From: a virus
IMG/VR virus record: IMGVR_UViG_3300025154_000380
Location: 1-24,126 of that record
DNA: 24,126 bases
Reading direction: 5' to 3' (one strand)
Below the pieces are notes generated by a model. It did no database searches. It saw only the letters and a program-made list of their open reading frames with translations, and was not told the origin of the DNA. Each line of letters opens with the position of its first letter. The stretch's first letter is position 1. This document shows positions 1 through 8,538 of this stretch, piece by piece. A program made the translations under genes and the position numbers.

Positions 1-425
1 TTGCTATTAACTACAAAATCGCCGACATTAGGCTTGTTGGGGTTGTCTATGCCAGTTATGATTTCCCCGGCAGCCATGGATGATCTGTCAATCCATTTTT
101 TCGTAGCATCGAGGGATGGACCGGGAATACCTCCCGGCAACACCCCTCCTAGTTTGCTGTCAAGAGATTTGTATAAACCTTTTGGTTGTTCTGGTGCTTT
201 AAATTTTGGCATAAGAGGTACATCATCGTAATTCAAAATATTATCTGCTTGACTCGGATCGCTGGTAATCTGCGGAATTTTCAGCGTCGTGTTAGTAGGA
301 ATATTTTGGTATATTTCGTTATACTTGTTTTGCAGTGCCTCATTAACTAGGGCATTGAAACCCCTATAACCTGAACCATCAACCCCACCACCAGAAGGAA
401 CCCATCTACCGTTAACTACTGGCAT
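1..425 (-). CDS. Partial unknown phage protein, probably virion or ejection protein (3' end outside window)
   Basis: An open frame on the minus strand starts at ATG 425..423 and runs without a stop off the left edge, giving 141 codons. The start follows a G-rich ribosome binding site (GGGCGGTGA) 12 bases after the stop of the preceding gene, so it belongs to the same leftward operon. The N-terminus begins MPVVNGRWVPSGGG and the visible part is rich in Pro, Gly, Asn and Asp with no membrane segment or catalytic motif. I do not recognise the family. Its place after the tail/fibre genes and directly behind the putative ejection protein suggests another internal virion or tail protein, but that rests on position only. 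Confidence 0.75.
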   Translation of the reverse strand, partial: MPVVNGRWVPSGGGVDGSGYRGFNALVNEALQNKYNEIYQNIPTNTTLKIPQITSDPSQADNILNYDDVPLMPKFKAPEQPKGLYKSLDSKLGGVLPGGIPGPSLDATKKWIDRSSMAAGEIITGIDNPNKPNVGDFVVNS

Positions 426-437
426 CTTATCACCGCC

Positions 438-1409
438 CTAAAAACCATAATTGTTGTATACACTCCACACAGTACCCAAGTCTACGCCTGACTCAGAGGC
501 ATCTGCAATATTTTCCTGTAGGAACTGCTCTTTGTTTGGCGACATTAACAGTTGAGAAATAAAATCTTGCGTAACTTGCCTATTCTGCATCTGATATTGT
601 TGGTAAGGACTAAACCCACCAGGATTATTTTGTGCCGACAACAACGAATTAGCCGTTGGATATTGGTACGGGAACATAGCCTGTTCCTTACTCCAACCAA
701 ACCTCTCTAGCGCAAGTCTGTTGTTGAAAGCATCCTGCTCCCGTTTATACGCGTCCTGCTCCTGCTTGTACGCCATATCTTCCTGATCTGCACTATACTT
801 CCGCAAAGTATCAGCTAACGCCTCCTGCCAATTCCGGAACCCCTGTGTATCCTGCTGCATCAACCTAGTCGCTTCGGCAGCAACCTTCAGATTGCGATCT
901 TCCTTCTGTTCGTCAATCTTACCTAAAGCACCCCGGTACTTGCTGTAAACATCATCCGTTCCCTCATTGTAGTTCCTGAGTAAAATCTTCATGTTGACCG
1001 CATTATCTCTGTCTAACCTCTCAAAAGATGGCTTAAAATTATCCTTAATCGCATCAGTTCGGTAATTAGCCAGTCCTACCCCTGGGCCTTGTCCCATGCC
1101 ACCTAATCCACTAGCCAGCGACCGCTTGATTGCAGAATTAGTCTGGTTGGTCTGACTTGACTGTAGATTAGACATTGCATCGGAATATGAGTTTTTAAGC
1201 TTAGTCCTGCTGTCTCCGTAGTTACTCTTGAGTCTGCCAAGTGCCGTATCCCTGCCCTGGTATGCTTGTCTGCGTAGACCACTTAAATCAGGATTTGCTA
1301 CCTGCTGATTAGCGATATACTGCCAATCGTTATATTGTTTCGGCTTATAGCTAGACAGAGCATTTTGAAGAAAGTTCTGATTTTCTTTATTTGGGTCGTA
1401 ATAAGCCAT
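438..1409 (-). CDS. Putative internal virion / DNA-ejection protein
   Basis: The product has 323 residues and starts at ATG after GGTGGTGA. It is strongly hydrophilic and rich in Gln, Asn, Asp and Arg. Residues about 40-240 look mostly helical with coiled-coil character, and there is a short internal duplication near residue 215 (AYKQEQDAYKREQDAF). A Gly-rich break (GLGGMGQGPGVG) near residue 101 interrupts the helices. There is no signal peptide, membrane helix or enzyme motif. Long Gln-rich helical proteins at this position, behind the adaptor and plug genes, are commonly ejection proteins of short-tailed phages; I infer that role from composition and place. A minor tail or scaffold-like protein is the alternative. 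Confidence 0.8.
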   Translation of the reverse strand: MAYYDPNKENQNFLQNALSSYKPKQYNDWQYIANQQVANPDLSGLRRQAYQGRDTALGRLKSNYGDSRTKLKNSYSDAMSNLQSSQTNQTNSAIKRSLASGLGGMGQGPGVGLANYRTDAIKDNFKPSFERLDRDNAVNMKILLRNYNEGTDDVYSKYRGALGKIDEQKEDRNLKVAAEATRLMQQDTQGFRNWQEALADTLRKYSADQEDMAYKQEQDAYKREQDAFNNRLALERFGWSKEQAMFPYQYPTANSLLSAQNNPGGFSPYQQYQMQNRQVTQDFISQLLMSPNKEQFLQENIADASESGVDLGTVWSVYNNYGF

Positions 1410-1421
1410 AAAGTCACCACC

Positions 1422-1736
1422 TTATAATGTGTCAACAATTCTTAAATCTCCCTGCGTAACGGTAGTAAACTCACTACCTCCATAATCAATGTTAACCTCT
1501 ATACTGTAATCTCCTGGGACGCTCGTATCTTCTGCGGTAAGTATGTAGTGACACGTCCCGGCGACAGCACTATCTATAACGCAAGTACGTTCTAATTTGG
1601 TGTAAGTGTAACCACCTGCAAGTATTACCTTAACTGTCGCCCCGGTTAGATTTAGCGCAACATCATCTTGGTCGGTCAAGGTAAATGACAACTGATTACC
1701 AACATCATTTTTCTTAATATGTTTTGAGACAGCCAT
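1422..1736 (-). CDS. Small beta-sandwich virion protein, BppU N-terminus-like
   Basis: The product has 104 residues. It starts at ATG 1736, sharing one base with the TAA of the upstream gene (TAATG), so the two are probably translationally coupled. The pattern of a short basic N-terminus, then alternating beta strands with a central NLTGATVKVIL segment and a final GDYSIEVNIDYGG...GDLRIVDTL segment, resembles the N-terminal domain of upper-baseplate proteins (BppU type) and other Ig-like phage modules. It would be a structural protein joining fibres or other surface parts to the virion. The fold assignment is by pattern only; the structural role is supported by its neighbours. Confidence 0.78.
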   Translation of the reverse strand: MAVSKHIKKNDVGNQLSFTLTDQDDVALNLTGATVKVILAGGYTYTKLERTCVIDSAVAGTCHYILTAEDTSVPGDYSIEVNIDYGGSEFTTVTQGDLRIVDTL

Positions 1737-2167
1737 TACGATCCACCACCTAATTTCAAGGTATAACTTATATTATCTGTTGCCTTTAAATTAAACGATA
1801 ACACCTTAACCGCTTTGAGAATATATTCCAATTTGACCACATTAACAATTAGTATCGGCGGTAAGGCGGTTATAGTAATAGTCGCAGTTACCGCACTAAC
1901 TACATTGTTAGGTATAACTGGTATGGGCATGTCTTGTGTTGCGTTGGCGACTACTGCTATAACAATATTAGGCATATCGGGGTTAGGCATACTTGCCGTA
2001 GTCTGTGCTGTTACCGCATAGATAATGTTATCCGGTACAGCAGGTATAGGCATACTGACTTGCACATCAGCAACTAATGCCGTTATTGTATGATCTATCT
2101 GTATATCCAGAGTAGGCATTTCTGCTGTAATCTCAGCAACTGGGGACAATATTGTAACGTCAGCCAT
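1736..2167 (-). CDS. Virion protein with 21-residue tandem repeats
   Basis: The product has 143 residues and starts at ATG behind GGTGGGGTG. Residues about 8-110 contain a repeated unit of 21 residues with the pattern MPxPxxPxxxxxAVxA, seen clearly three times (MPIPAVPDNIIYAVTA, MPNPDMPNIVIAVVANA, MPIPVIPNNVVSAVTA) and in weaker form before and after. A non-repetitive tail rich in Leu, Lys and Val ends in GGGS. Regular Pro-flanked beta strands of this kind suit a fibrous or solenoid-like surface protein. The repeats are also visible in the DNA as recurring ggtataggcat-like blocks. I do not recognise a named family. It sits between two small beta-rich genes in the same operon. Confidence 0.75.
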   Translation of the reverse strand: MADVTILSPVAEITAEMPTLDIQIDHTITALVADVQVSMPIPAVPDNIIYAVTAQTTASMPNPDMPNIVIAVVANATQDMPIPVIPNNVVSAVTATITITALPPILIVNVVKLEYILKAVKVLSFNLKATDNISYTLKLGGGS

Positions 2168-2189
2168 CTAAACACCCCACCTTCTGAGA

Positions 2190-2624
2190 TTACGAAACGG
2201 TTATTTTAAATATTCCATCTGCGCTCCATTGAATTAGAAATGTACCTGCTGAACTAGACTCATCTGCTCCGAAATCAACGTAACCTAGCAACGGACTTGT
2301 CGAAGCAACACCAGTATCCACATAAATAACTGCATATCGAGCGGTAATGGTGGCGGTTGTCCAACTTGTATCAGCGGCATCGAGTTTTATTATGTTTGTT
2401 CCGGTATCATAGGCTATTGTTTTACTTGCTAAAGTAGCACCGCCAGCAGAATAACCAACGCCAGTTACTTCGTTAGTCACATCATCTTTATAATCATGCG
2501 TATCTTGATTGGGCGTATAAGTTGATGTGCATAGCATTACCTTTACGGTGTCTGTATCGAAATCAATTTCCTTGTTAAGCGCCTTAAGTAAGGCCTGACC
2601 AAACCATTTAGCTGAAACTGCCAT
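2190..2624 (-). CDS. Phage structural protein, 144 aa
   Basis: The product has 144 residues and begins MAVSAKWFGQALLKALNKEIDF after a strong AAGGAGGTAGAACTAAT leader. The order of elements (short amphipathic helix, DTDTVKVMLCTSTYTPNQDTHDY, then a beta-rich half ending in FGADESSSAGTFLIQWSADGIFKI) is one I associate with small phage structural proteins found beside fibre genes in many phage and prophage genomes. There is no enzyme motif. It probably forms part of the tail, neck or capsid surface. Confidence is high that it is a real virion gene and low for its exact location in the particle. Confidence 0.82.
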   Translation of the reverse strand: MAVSAKWFGQALLKALNKEIDFDTDTVKVMLCTSTYTPNQDTHDYKDDVTNEVTGVGYSAGGATLASKTIAYDTGTNIIKLDAADTSWTTATITARYAVIYVDTGVASTSPLLGYVDFGADESSSAGTFLIQWSADGIFKITVS

Positions 2625-2645
2625 ATTAGTTCTACCTCCTTAAGT

Positions 2646-4157
2646 TTATTCTGGTGCTGGCATTATTCCAGCGGCAATCAATAATGTTTCAAGGTTAGCA
2701 ATATAAGCATTCATGTCTGTTTGGTACTGCGTTATTGCGGCGAAGTTCTGATTATACTGTTTCATCGTCTTAGTTACTGCCCCGGTATAACTGCTAACCT
2801 GCCGGAAATTATCGTTTGTAGCATCTGCCGCCTGCTTAGTGTCGGTATGGGATGCACGTTTAAATGTTAGGGTTTTTAGTTCTTTCGTTATTAGTGCAGG
2901 AACATTAGGGTTATCTCCGCCGGGGTCTGGTTCGGCATTTTTAATAAACTTAGCACTTACAACATCGCTCCATAACCCTGTTATCAAGTTATATGCCGCT
3001 ACTTTCATGCTTGCGGAAACAGACAACGTAAAAGGTATGATATATGCCGTACTATCAGTTGTAGGAGTGGTTCCATCAGTCGTATAATACGCAACACAGT
3101 CAGTATCCACATTGCCTATAGTTACAGTTACGCTACCACTAAATGTTTCACCGCTAGGAGTTGTGGTTGGTGTATCTAGGTAAAACGCAGGGTAAGTATT
3201 TCCTTCATCTATTTTCCATTTTTCAGCAAAATCCCAGCTTAAAAATGTTGCCTGTGCTTTCATTTCTATTGTGGTTTTGGGAATACCCTTGTCTATATCA
3301 GATTGGCCGGAAGTTTCGGAATCGTAGTATGAATTAGTTATCTGGTATTCCGTGCTTGACCACTCGTAACTCTCGATGACACCTATTAAACCACCCATAG
3401 AACCGTAAACCGTAATACCTTGCGAAATTAAACCAATTGAGTAGCAATTTATTGCACTAAATTCTCCACTGGCTGATGCGCCATAATAACCTATAAGACC
3501 GCCAAAATTACATGTTGTGAATTCGTTTGTAGTTACACTAACAACACTACCTCTTGCAAAACAATCTAGTAGATAGCCAAAATCTATGTCACCTATCAAA
3601 CCTCCTGCATTTCCATACATTACCTGAACATTACCATAGGCATAGCACTCTGTGGCATTAATACCTGACAAAACTTGACCTATTAGACCACCAACATAGT
3701 TACCTGAATAAATATCTGCGATTCCATTTATATTTATCCCGGAAGAACATTTATCTATGGTTGGATTACCAAATACCTGCCCTATTAGACCACCAAGGGT
3801 ATTTGTTCCGGTGATTTGGCCACTTAATGCTTTACAATTAATTATCTCGCTGCTACTACCCGAAACCTGAGCGCAAAGCGCACCAATTGCATTAGTTCCT
3901 GTAATACTAACATTAGTTAGTCTTACGTTTTTTATCGTTGCATTACTTACGGAACCAAATAAACCCAAAAAGGAAGTTTCATTTTGACTTAAGTTGTCTA
4001 TGATAAACTTGTTACCGTCATACTGACCATCAAAAGAATCAATGGGAACCCAATTAGCATAGCCACTCAAATCAATATCGGCCATCTGGATATATTCACC
4101 AGACAGATTATTCCGAACATTATCAAGGTCTTCTGCTGTCAAAATTTCTATTGCCAT
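2646..4157 (-). CDS. Adhesin-like virion protein: GLUG repeats plus chitobiase-type C-terminal domain
   Basis: The product has 503 residues. An N-terminal lead typical of GLUG proteins (residues 1-64, including FDGQYDGNKFIIDNL) is followed by a run of GLUG-type repeats: GLFGSV near 65, GALCAQV near 92, then GGLIG cores near 122, 156, 185, 219 and 255. Residues about 333-404 match the chitobiase/beta-hexosaminidase C-terminal pattern (YYTTDGTTPTTDS, then VAAYN). The last 90 residues are helical, possibly a trimerising or virion-binding end. GLUG repeats occur in cell-surface adhesins and some proteases; here, with no catalytic domain, the likely job is binding host surface glycans or protein. 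It starts at ATG after GGTGAGAGT and ends 21 bases before the next gene. Confidence 0.85.
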   Translation of the reverse strand: MAIEILTAEDLDNVRNNLSGEYIQMADIDLSGYANWVPIDSFDGQYDGNKFIIDNLSQNETSFLGLFGSVSNATIKNVRLTNVSITGTNAIGALCAQVSGSSSEIINCKALSGQITGTNTLGGLIGQVFGNPTIDKCSSGININGIADIYSGNYVGGLIGQVLSGINATECYAYGNVQVMYGNAGGLIGDIDFGYLLDCFARGSVVSVTTNEFTTCNFGGLIGYYGASASGEFSAINCYSIGLISQGITVYGSMGGLIGVIESYEWSSTEYQITNSYYDSETSGQSDIDKGIPKTTIEMKAQATFLSWDFAEKWKIDEGNTYPAFYLDTPTTTPSGETFSGSVTVTIGNVDTDCVAYYTTDGTTPTTDSTAYIIPFTLSVSASMKVAAYNLITGLWSDVVSAKFIKNAEPDPGGDNPNVPALITKELKTLTFKRASHTDTKQAADATNDNFRQVSSYTGAVTKTMKQYNQNFAAITQYQTDMNAYIANLETLLIAAGIMPAPE

Positions 4158-4165
4158 ACTCTCAC

Positions 4166-5650
4166 CTACTTCAAAGCCTTCGGTATAACCGTAAGCGTAG
4201 CACTCTGCAACTCGTCAACTTTATTAGTAGACTCCAACCTAACTGAGATATTTTTACCTCTGGCATTTATCCTTATTTTCTGTGTAGACAAAACACCTTC
4301 TTCAAAACTAACCGTACCTTGCGAAACTTCTGCTTCACCATCAACTGAGGTATAAACTGCTATGTCAATGTCATTTGCCGGATCAGCGGTAAGGTGCAGG
4401 GTTTTAGTATTCATAACCCTACCCTGTGAGTTTAAAGGTCCTACCGTTAGTGATGTAGTAATATCTACTTCATCATCGACTACTACAGTATCATCCATGA
4501 CGAGTATCTTACCTTCTTTAGTCCCTAGATGAATCTTACCGTCATAAATGCCTGCGCTAAGGATATGACCGGAAAACTCATAAATATACCACTCTCTTTC
4601 TGCCGGGTCATAGACGTAGCAATTCGTGGTTTCCTTGTCTGTGTCGCCTACTAGAATGTTCCTCAGCGCAAACAGCCAAAACTTATTGTCCAGAGAATAA
4701 ACTCTTGGTATTAAACCCGCTTCCGCAAATTCATCTTCCAGCAAATCATCAATCGGTTGGCTAATAGGTTCCACAACCGAACCAGTATAGCGATAAACCT
4801 TACGGTCATTTCCTAACCACATAGGCATATCAGACACTAATGCGGCAGGACAGAAATCACCGTTTTCATATGCACCTACACGAGAACCTTGATGAACCTC
4901 GAAATCGTCCTCATTGTTACCGTAAATGTGCCATGTTGACGCCCCGGTTATGCAGAATAGCGACGAACCTAACGGTAATCCTGCCATCAGAGACGTTCCA
5001 TCACTCATAGGTACGTTATATTCTTCTGGCCATTCGGTAATATCTCGGTCAACTATCTGCTGCTCTCCGTCAGGTACTTCTGGGTCAACAGGTTCATACT
5101 GATAGCCGTTGAATTGTGTTTTGTACGCCGGAGCCCAGTTCGGTCCAGGTATTGTCCAGAGATAGTCCTTCCATGTTGCGGTAAATAAACAACCAGGCAT
5201 TGCCGTAGCACCACCGCGTAAATCGCTGGCACTAGCAGTTTCAATACTATAGTCCAGAACTTTTGCTCCGAACGATAAAATTAAGTGATCTCTCCAGACG
5301 TTGCCGTACCCATAGCCAGATATGCTGCTCGCCAACAATGCCCAAGGGTTTAATTCATCCGTTCTGTGGTGCAACTCACTTCCTGATTGTATGATTAATC
5401 GTTCTGTAAGTTGTGCCTGCTTACATGAGTGTATGCTATAAATTGGTGCGGTTACGCTGGGAGGATCGCTTATCTCAACCAAACCAGGACGAGTAAACAA
5501 CGCTCCGTTTTTTGTGTAGAAGTTTTTGCCGATAGATGGTTGCTTGACGTTTCTTGTGTGACTTTTATTTATACCGCCGAAACCTTTGATGTCGATAGGT
5601 TTTTTGTTATTGCCGCTATTACCCCTCTTGGGTATCTGTGCTACTACCAT
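4166..5650 (-). CDS. Head-completion / packaged-DNA stabilisation protein (P22 gp10-like)
   Basis: The product has 494 residues and starts at an ATG that overlaps the last 7 bases of the adaptor gene. The N-terminus (FGGINKS near 24, then FYTKNGALFTRPGL near 45) and the following series of strands with many Trp, Gly and Tyr suggest a beta-propeller-like fold. Proteins of this pattern act as the plug or hub beneath the portal in short-tailed phages, holding DNA in the head and connecting to the tail needle or fibre. Position directly after the adaptor gene agrees with that. The C-terminal 110 residues look like a separate beta-sandwich. Assignment is by general pattern and gene order, not by a catalytic motif. 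Confidence 0.75.
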   Translation of the reverse strand: MVVAQIPKRGNSGNNKKPIDIKGFGGINKSHTRNVKQPSIGKNFYTKNGALFTRPGLVEISDPPSVTAPIYSIHSCKQAQLTERLIIQSGSELHHRTDELNPWALLASSISGYGYGNVWRDHLILSFGAKVLDYSIETASASDLRGGATAMPGCLFTATWKDYLWTIPGPNWAPAYKTQFNGYQYEPVDPEVPDGEQQIVDRDITEWPEEYNVPMSDGTSLMAGLPLGSSLFCITGASTWHIYGNNEDDFEVHQGSRVGAYENGDFCPAALVSDMPMWLGNDRKVYRYTGSVVEPISQPIDDLLEDEFAEAGLIPRVYSLDNKFWLFALRNILVGDTDKETTNCYVYDPAEREWYIYEFSGHILSAGIYDGKIHLGTKEGKILVMDDTVVVDDEVDITTSLTVGPLNSQGRVMNTKTLHLTADPANDIDIAVYTSVDGEAEVSQGTVSFEEGVLSTQKIRINARGKNISVRLESTNKVDELQSATLTVIPKALK

Positions 5651-6486
5651 GCCATTTGCACCTGAAACGATTTACTATCAATTTCCATTTCATTGACCAG
5701 TTTATTGATAGAATTCTGAAATTCAAGCATCCATCTCGAAGCATCGGCATCGTCAGAATCGTCATTACTCCTAAATCTTGAAGCAATAAACTTAGCTATG
5801 GCATATTGGCAAGCATCGGGCAATGATATGTTCTCCGATATGCTAGAAATAGTAGGATAGGCAACATATGTAAGAGCATAGTTGTCGGCATAGGTAAAGG
5901 AAATCTTCCTGTTGCGGATAAAAAAATCATCGTAAGTATCTCCAGTAGTATCCTCTGTAGGGATATTTTCAGAGTCACCGGCAAGTCCCGTATCATCGAA
6001 GGTAGTTTCTGTAGTTGTACCGATTAAACCTGTTGTGGTGCCTCCGTAAGTACGATAAATATTATAACTTGCAGCATCGTCAACCGCTGTCCATGACAAT
6101 GCGTTATAGTTTGTTTCTGATAACGTGGCATTGCCGGTAGTAGATGTGACTTCGGCGCATGGGATAGTTTCCCCGGAGTCCGAAGTAACTGCCGTAATTC
6201 GGTATTTATATGTAGTTGTTCCGGTAGTTCCGGTTGGTGTTACCGTTAGTCCTGCCGGTGATCCGATAGTTTTCGATAGACTCACTAAACTAAAAAAGTC
6301 GCTCGGTAGGTTGTAAGACCTCTTTGCAACCGCTGATTTGTATTCTTTTGAATTTTCTTGCCATAACTGAGAGGGAATATTGTCTTGCAGACACTCTTTT
6401 CCCCATATAAGCAAGTTAGTGCTATCTATGGTTTCATTTATTAATGAGTCGGCAATTGATTTGCAGTTTGTTAGTGTGAAGGACAT
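5644..6486 (-). CDS. Head-tail adaptor (gp4/connector-like) with inserted fibronectin-III-like domain
   Basis: The product has 280 residues. Residues 1-75 (helical, ending SYNLPSDFFSLVSL) and residues about 176-280 (FFIRNRKISFTYADNYALTYVAYP, then LPDACQYAIAKFIASRF and a helical end) together look like a phage portal adaptor that binds the bottom of the portal ring. Between them lies a domain of about 100 residues (77-176) with TTYKYRITAVTSDSGET, LSWTAVDDAASYNIYRT and a final Gly/Thr-rich strand, the pattern of a fibronectin type III or Ig-like fold. Such insertions are known to decorate phage surfaces. The gene begins at ATG close to a GAGGTGATAAA leader and follows a small hairpin in the intergenic gap. 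Confidence 0.78.
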   Translation of the reverse strand: MSFTLTNCKSIADSLINETIDSTNLLIWGKECLQDNIPSQLWQENSKEYKSAVAKRSYNLPSDFFSLVSLSKTIGSPAGLTVTPTGTTGTTTYKYRITAVTSDSGETIPCAEVTSTTGNATLSETNYNALSWTAVDDAASYNIYRTYGGTTTGLIGTTTETTFDDTGLAGDSENIPTEDTTGDTYDDFFIRNRKISFTYADNYALTYVAYPTISSISENISLPDACQYAIAKFIASRFRSNDDSDDADASRWMLEFQNSINKLVNEMEIDSKSFQVQMAW

Positions 6487-6504
6487 TTTATCACCTCTTT
6501 TATG

Positions 6505-6529
6505 TAAAATGGGAGGCTGTTAACCTCCC
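6505..6529 (-). terminator. Hairpin with T-rich tail between the 72-codon gene and the adaptor gene
   Basis: On the minus strand GGGAGG (6529..6524) and CCTCCC (6516..6511) form a 6-bp stem around a 7-base loop, followed by ATTTTACAT. It lies 11 bases after the stop of the 6540..6758 gene and 25 bases before the adaptor start. It is short for a full terminator and may only reduce read-through from the capsid/fibre genes into the adaptor gene. Confidence 0.5.
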
Positions 6530-6539
6530 CATAGTTTAC

Positions 6540-6758
6540 TTAGGGTTCAATAGGTGGCTCCTCCCAATCAGGAGGGAAATTATCCCCTAGCCATACATTT
6601 CCTAGACTAATCAAATAGTCAATGTCCATCTGAACGAAATTGTATATAACAGCAACTCTACCATCAATTGCTATGGGGACGGGATAAATACCTAGACCGG
6701 ATGGCATAACCGCTGATTCTACAGCTTCCGTATTCGGGAAAATCGCATACTTATCCAC
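6540..6758 (-). CDS. Small unknown phage protein, 72 aa
   Basis: The product has 72 residues and starts at GTG 6758, immediately after the TAA of the LamG-like gene, with AAGGTGGTG placed about 8 bases upstream as ribosome binding site. It begins MDKYAIFPNTEAVESAVMPSG and ends in an acidic, Pro-rich tail (DWEEPPIEP). There is no recognisable motif, signal peptide or membrane helix. Being tightly coupled to the LamG-like gene, it may be an accessory or chaperone for that fibre-like protein, or a minor structural protein; this is inference from position. Confidence 0.7.
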   Translation of the reverse strand: MDKYAIFPNTEAVESAVMPSGLGIYPVPIAIDGRVAVIYNFVQMDIDYLISLGNVWLGDNFPPDWEEPPIEP

Positions 6759-7493
6759 TTATAACACCACCTTATATTTTTTTAAATCTTCCTTATTCCC
6801 CTCATAATTTTGTTGTACCTCATACTTACTTAGTTGTCTATTGTAAAATAACGATCTAAACAACCTAAACTTTGAGTAGTTAGCGTTCCACTTACCCACC
6901 CATAAGGACGTATTAGGTACTACTACTTGCCCAACTAAAGTATCTACCGATTGTATTTTACCGTTTAAATAAGCAGAGACAGTTGTAACATTCCCGTTGT
7001 ATTTCCAGGTGCAAGCGTAAATTAAATTTATACCGTAAGATAATAGCACTCTACCTGTTTTTGATGCTGTACCGTTAAATAAAGTCAGACCAAATTGGTT
7101 GTTTGCTGCTACAAAAGACCTGACTTCACTATTAGTCCCTGCGGTATGATCAGAGCCTAAAATTCGTAAACCACCATAGCTATCTACAGCATTAAAAACT
7201 ACCTCGAATGTACCCTCAATAGAGTTCAAAACCCCTATAGGTATAGTGGTAAAATCATCAGAGTTATAAAACAAATTATTGGCTTCTTGTGTAGGGTCTC
7301 CACTATCAGCTGTAACCATATTACCGTGATCTCCGTGGTTACTTAAACCTGAAAAGTCAATTAATTTTTGACTATCCAGGTTTAAGGAGAACTGTTTAGC
7401 AGGAAAATAATCAGCATTTAACCCTGTTTTTGATACAAGTATTTGGCTACATTGCTGTATTGGGATAGGTCTGTTTAATTGAGGTTGCTTCAT
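6759..7493 (-). CDS. LamG / concanavalin-like jelly-roll virion protein
   Basis: The product has 244 residues. After a short N-terminal segment, residues about 25-220 show the LamG/concanavalin-like lectin pattern: DFSGLSNHGDHGN, then TFEVVFNAVDSYGG, LTLFNG, ACTWKYNGNVTTVSAYLNG and WVGKWNANYSKFRLFRSLFYNRQLSKYEVQQNYE, which is the typical closing strand and helix of these modules. In phages such domains sit on the capsid or tail and bind glycans. It starts at ATG directly abutting the TAA of the upstream structural gene. No catalytic residues are visible. The fold is fairly confident; the ligand is unknown. Confidence 0.82.
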   Translation of the reverse strand: MKQPQLNRPIPIQQCSQILVSKTGLNADYFPAKQFSLNLDSQKLIDFSGLSNHGDHGNMVTADSGDPTQEANNLFYNSDDFTTIPIGVLNSIEGTFEVVFNAVDSYGGLRILGSDHTAGTNSEVRSFVAANNQFGLTLFNGTASKTGRVLLSYGINLIYACTWKYNGNVTTVSAYLNGKIQSVDTLVGQVVVPNTSLWVGKWNANYSKFRLFRSLFYNRQLSKYEVQQNYEGNKEDLKKYKVVL

Positions 7494-8483
7494 TTAAAAC
7501 AACTCCACATCAATATTAATCGAGGCGTCTTGTCCTGTTAGGGTATCAATCAAGACAATCATGCCCTCCGCACTGTTAACATCAATTTCTAAGACCTGAT
7601 TTAACGCTTGACCAGCGGTACCAGACATAATCAACACAGTTTGAGCCTGTCCAGCGTACCAATCGTTATTACCATTTTGCAAGAACGGTACAATAACAAG
7701 GGTAGGTAAAGTCCTGTTATCAGTTAACGACATTTTTGTATGGATATAGGCTTTAGTTTTACCTGTACAATCCAAAGCAGTTATTGCGGCGGGGATGTAG
7801 GCGTTGTTATATGCAAAATTGACTGAAGTTGATGCCTGACCTGTTCCAACAACTTGAACATTTACAACACCTGCACTGCCCCCTTCGCCGACAGTCCCCA
7901 CCGCTGTAATAGCACATCCTGTAGCACGTTGCCCCTCAGTTATTCGGGCAACCAACAAAGGTGCGGTTGGTGTAGTTCCGACAAAAACCTCATAGTATGT
8001 TGCACCAGTTGCCTGGGGAATGGTTATGTCGATAGATTTATTGACGGTTGGCGTAACAGTTACTAAAGCACTAACACCAGCAGAACCATAAATATTCCCA
8101 GGTGCTACTCCAATACCGTGAGAGACAGCAGTCAAGGAACCTGCTGTTGCTGGTTGGTCTGCTGCGGTTATTGTTACAGTTGCAGCTTTGTCTGCTGCGG
8201 TTATCGCTGCCCTGTGTGCTACTGGTGCAGTTCTACTACCGGTTACTTTCACACTAGCCGGGTTAGTATTGGTAAACTTTTCGTCACCGTCAGTATCTAC
8301 GGGAATAAATTTTCCAATAATAGCCGTGCCTGCAGCTAATTTAGCAGTTATTGAACCATCGGAGTTAAGTACCATTCCGATAACTTTATTATCTCCATCA
8401 ACTCCGGCAATGGTAATAGGGTTTTGTTTTGCCGCACTCTCACCTACTGGATTTTTTCCTTCTACGATAGAAATTTTTTCCAC
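7494..8483 (-). CDS. Large beta-rich virion fibre or decoration protein, 329 aa
   Basis: The product has 329 residues and is rich in Ala, Thr, Val and Gly. Residues 20-65 look like a short beta module, residues about 95-190 include ATYYEVFVGTTPTAPLLVARI, a fibronectin-III-like strand pattern, and the C-terminal 100 residues form a separate beta domain ending INIDVELF. It is probably a capsid decoration or fibre protein working with the LamG protein that follows it with no gap. The frame opens at GTG 8483, but the AGGGGG directly abuts that codon, which is poor spacing; a start a few codons later (for example ATT, codon 4) is possible. It begins just after the terminator that ends the capsid gene. 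Confidence 0.78.
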   Translation of the reverse strand: MEKISIVEGKNPVGESAAKQNPITIAGVDGDNKVIGMVLNSDGSITAKLAAGTAIIGKFIPVDTDGDEKFTNTNPASVKVTGSRTAPVAHRAAITAADKAATVTITAADQPATAGSLTAVSHGIGVAPGNIYGSAGVSALVTVTPTVNKSIDITIPQATGATYYEVFVGTTPTAPLLVARITEGQRATGCAITAVGTVGEGGSAGVVNVQVVGTGQASTSVNFAYNNAYIPAAITALDCTGKTKAYIHTKMSLTDNRTLPTLVIVPFLQNGNNDWYAGQAQTVLIMSGTAGQALNQVLEIDVNSAEGMIVLIDTLTGQDASINIDVELF

Positions 8484-8490
8484 CCCCTAC

Positions 8491-8525
8491 ATAAACAGAA
8501 AGGGCAGGGCGATAAACCCTGCCCT
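8491..8525 (-). terminator. Rho-independent terminator after the major capsid gene
   Basis: On the minus strand AGGGCAGGG (8525..8517) pairs perfectly with CCCTGCCCT (8509..8501) around a 7-base loop TTTATCG, followed by TTCTGTTTAT. The 9-bp GC-rich stem and T-rich tail are typical. It lies 13 bases beyond the true capsid stop at 8539, which supports that stop as the real end of the capsid gene. Confidence 0.85.
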
Positions 8526-8538
8526 AATATTCATTAAT

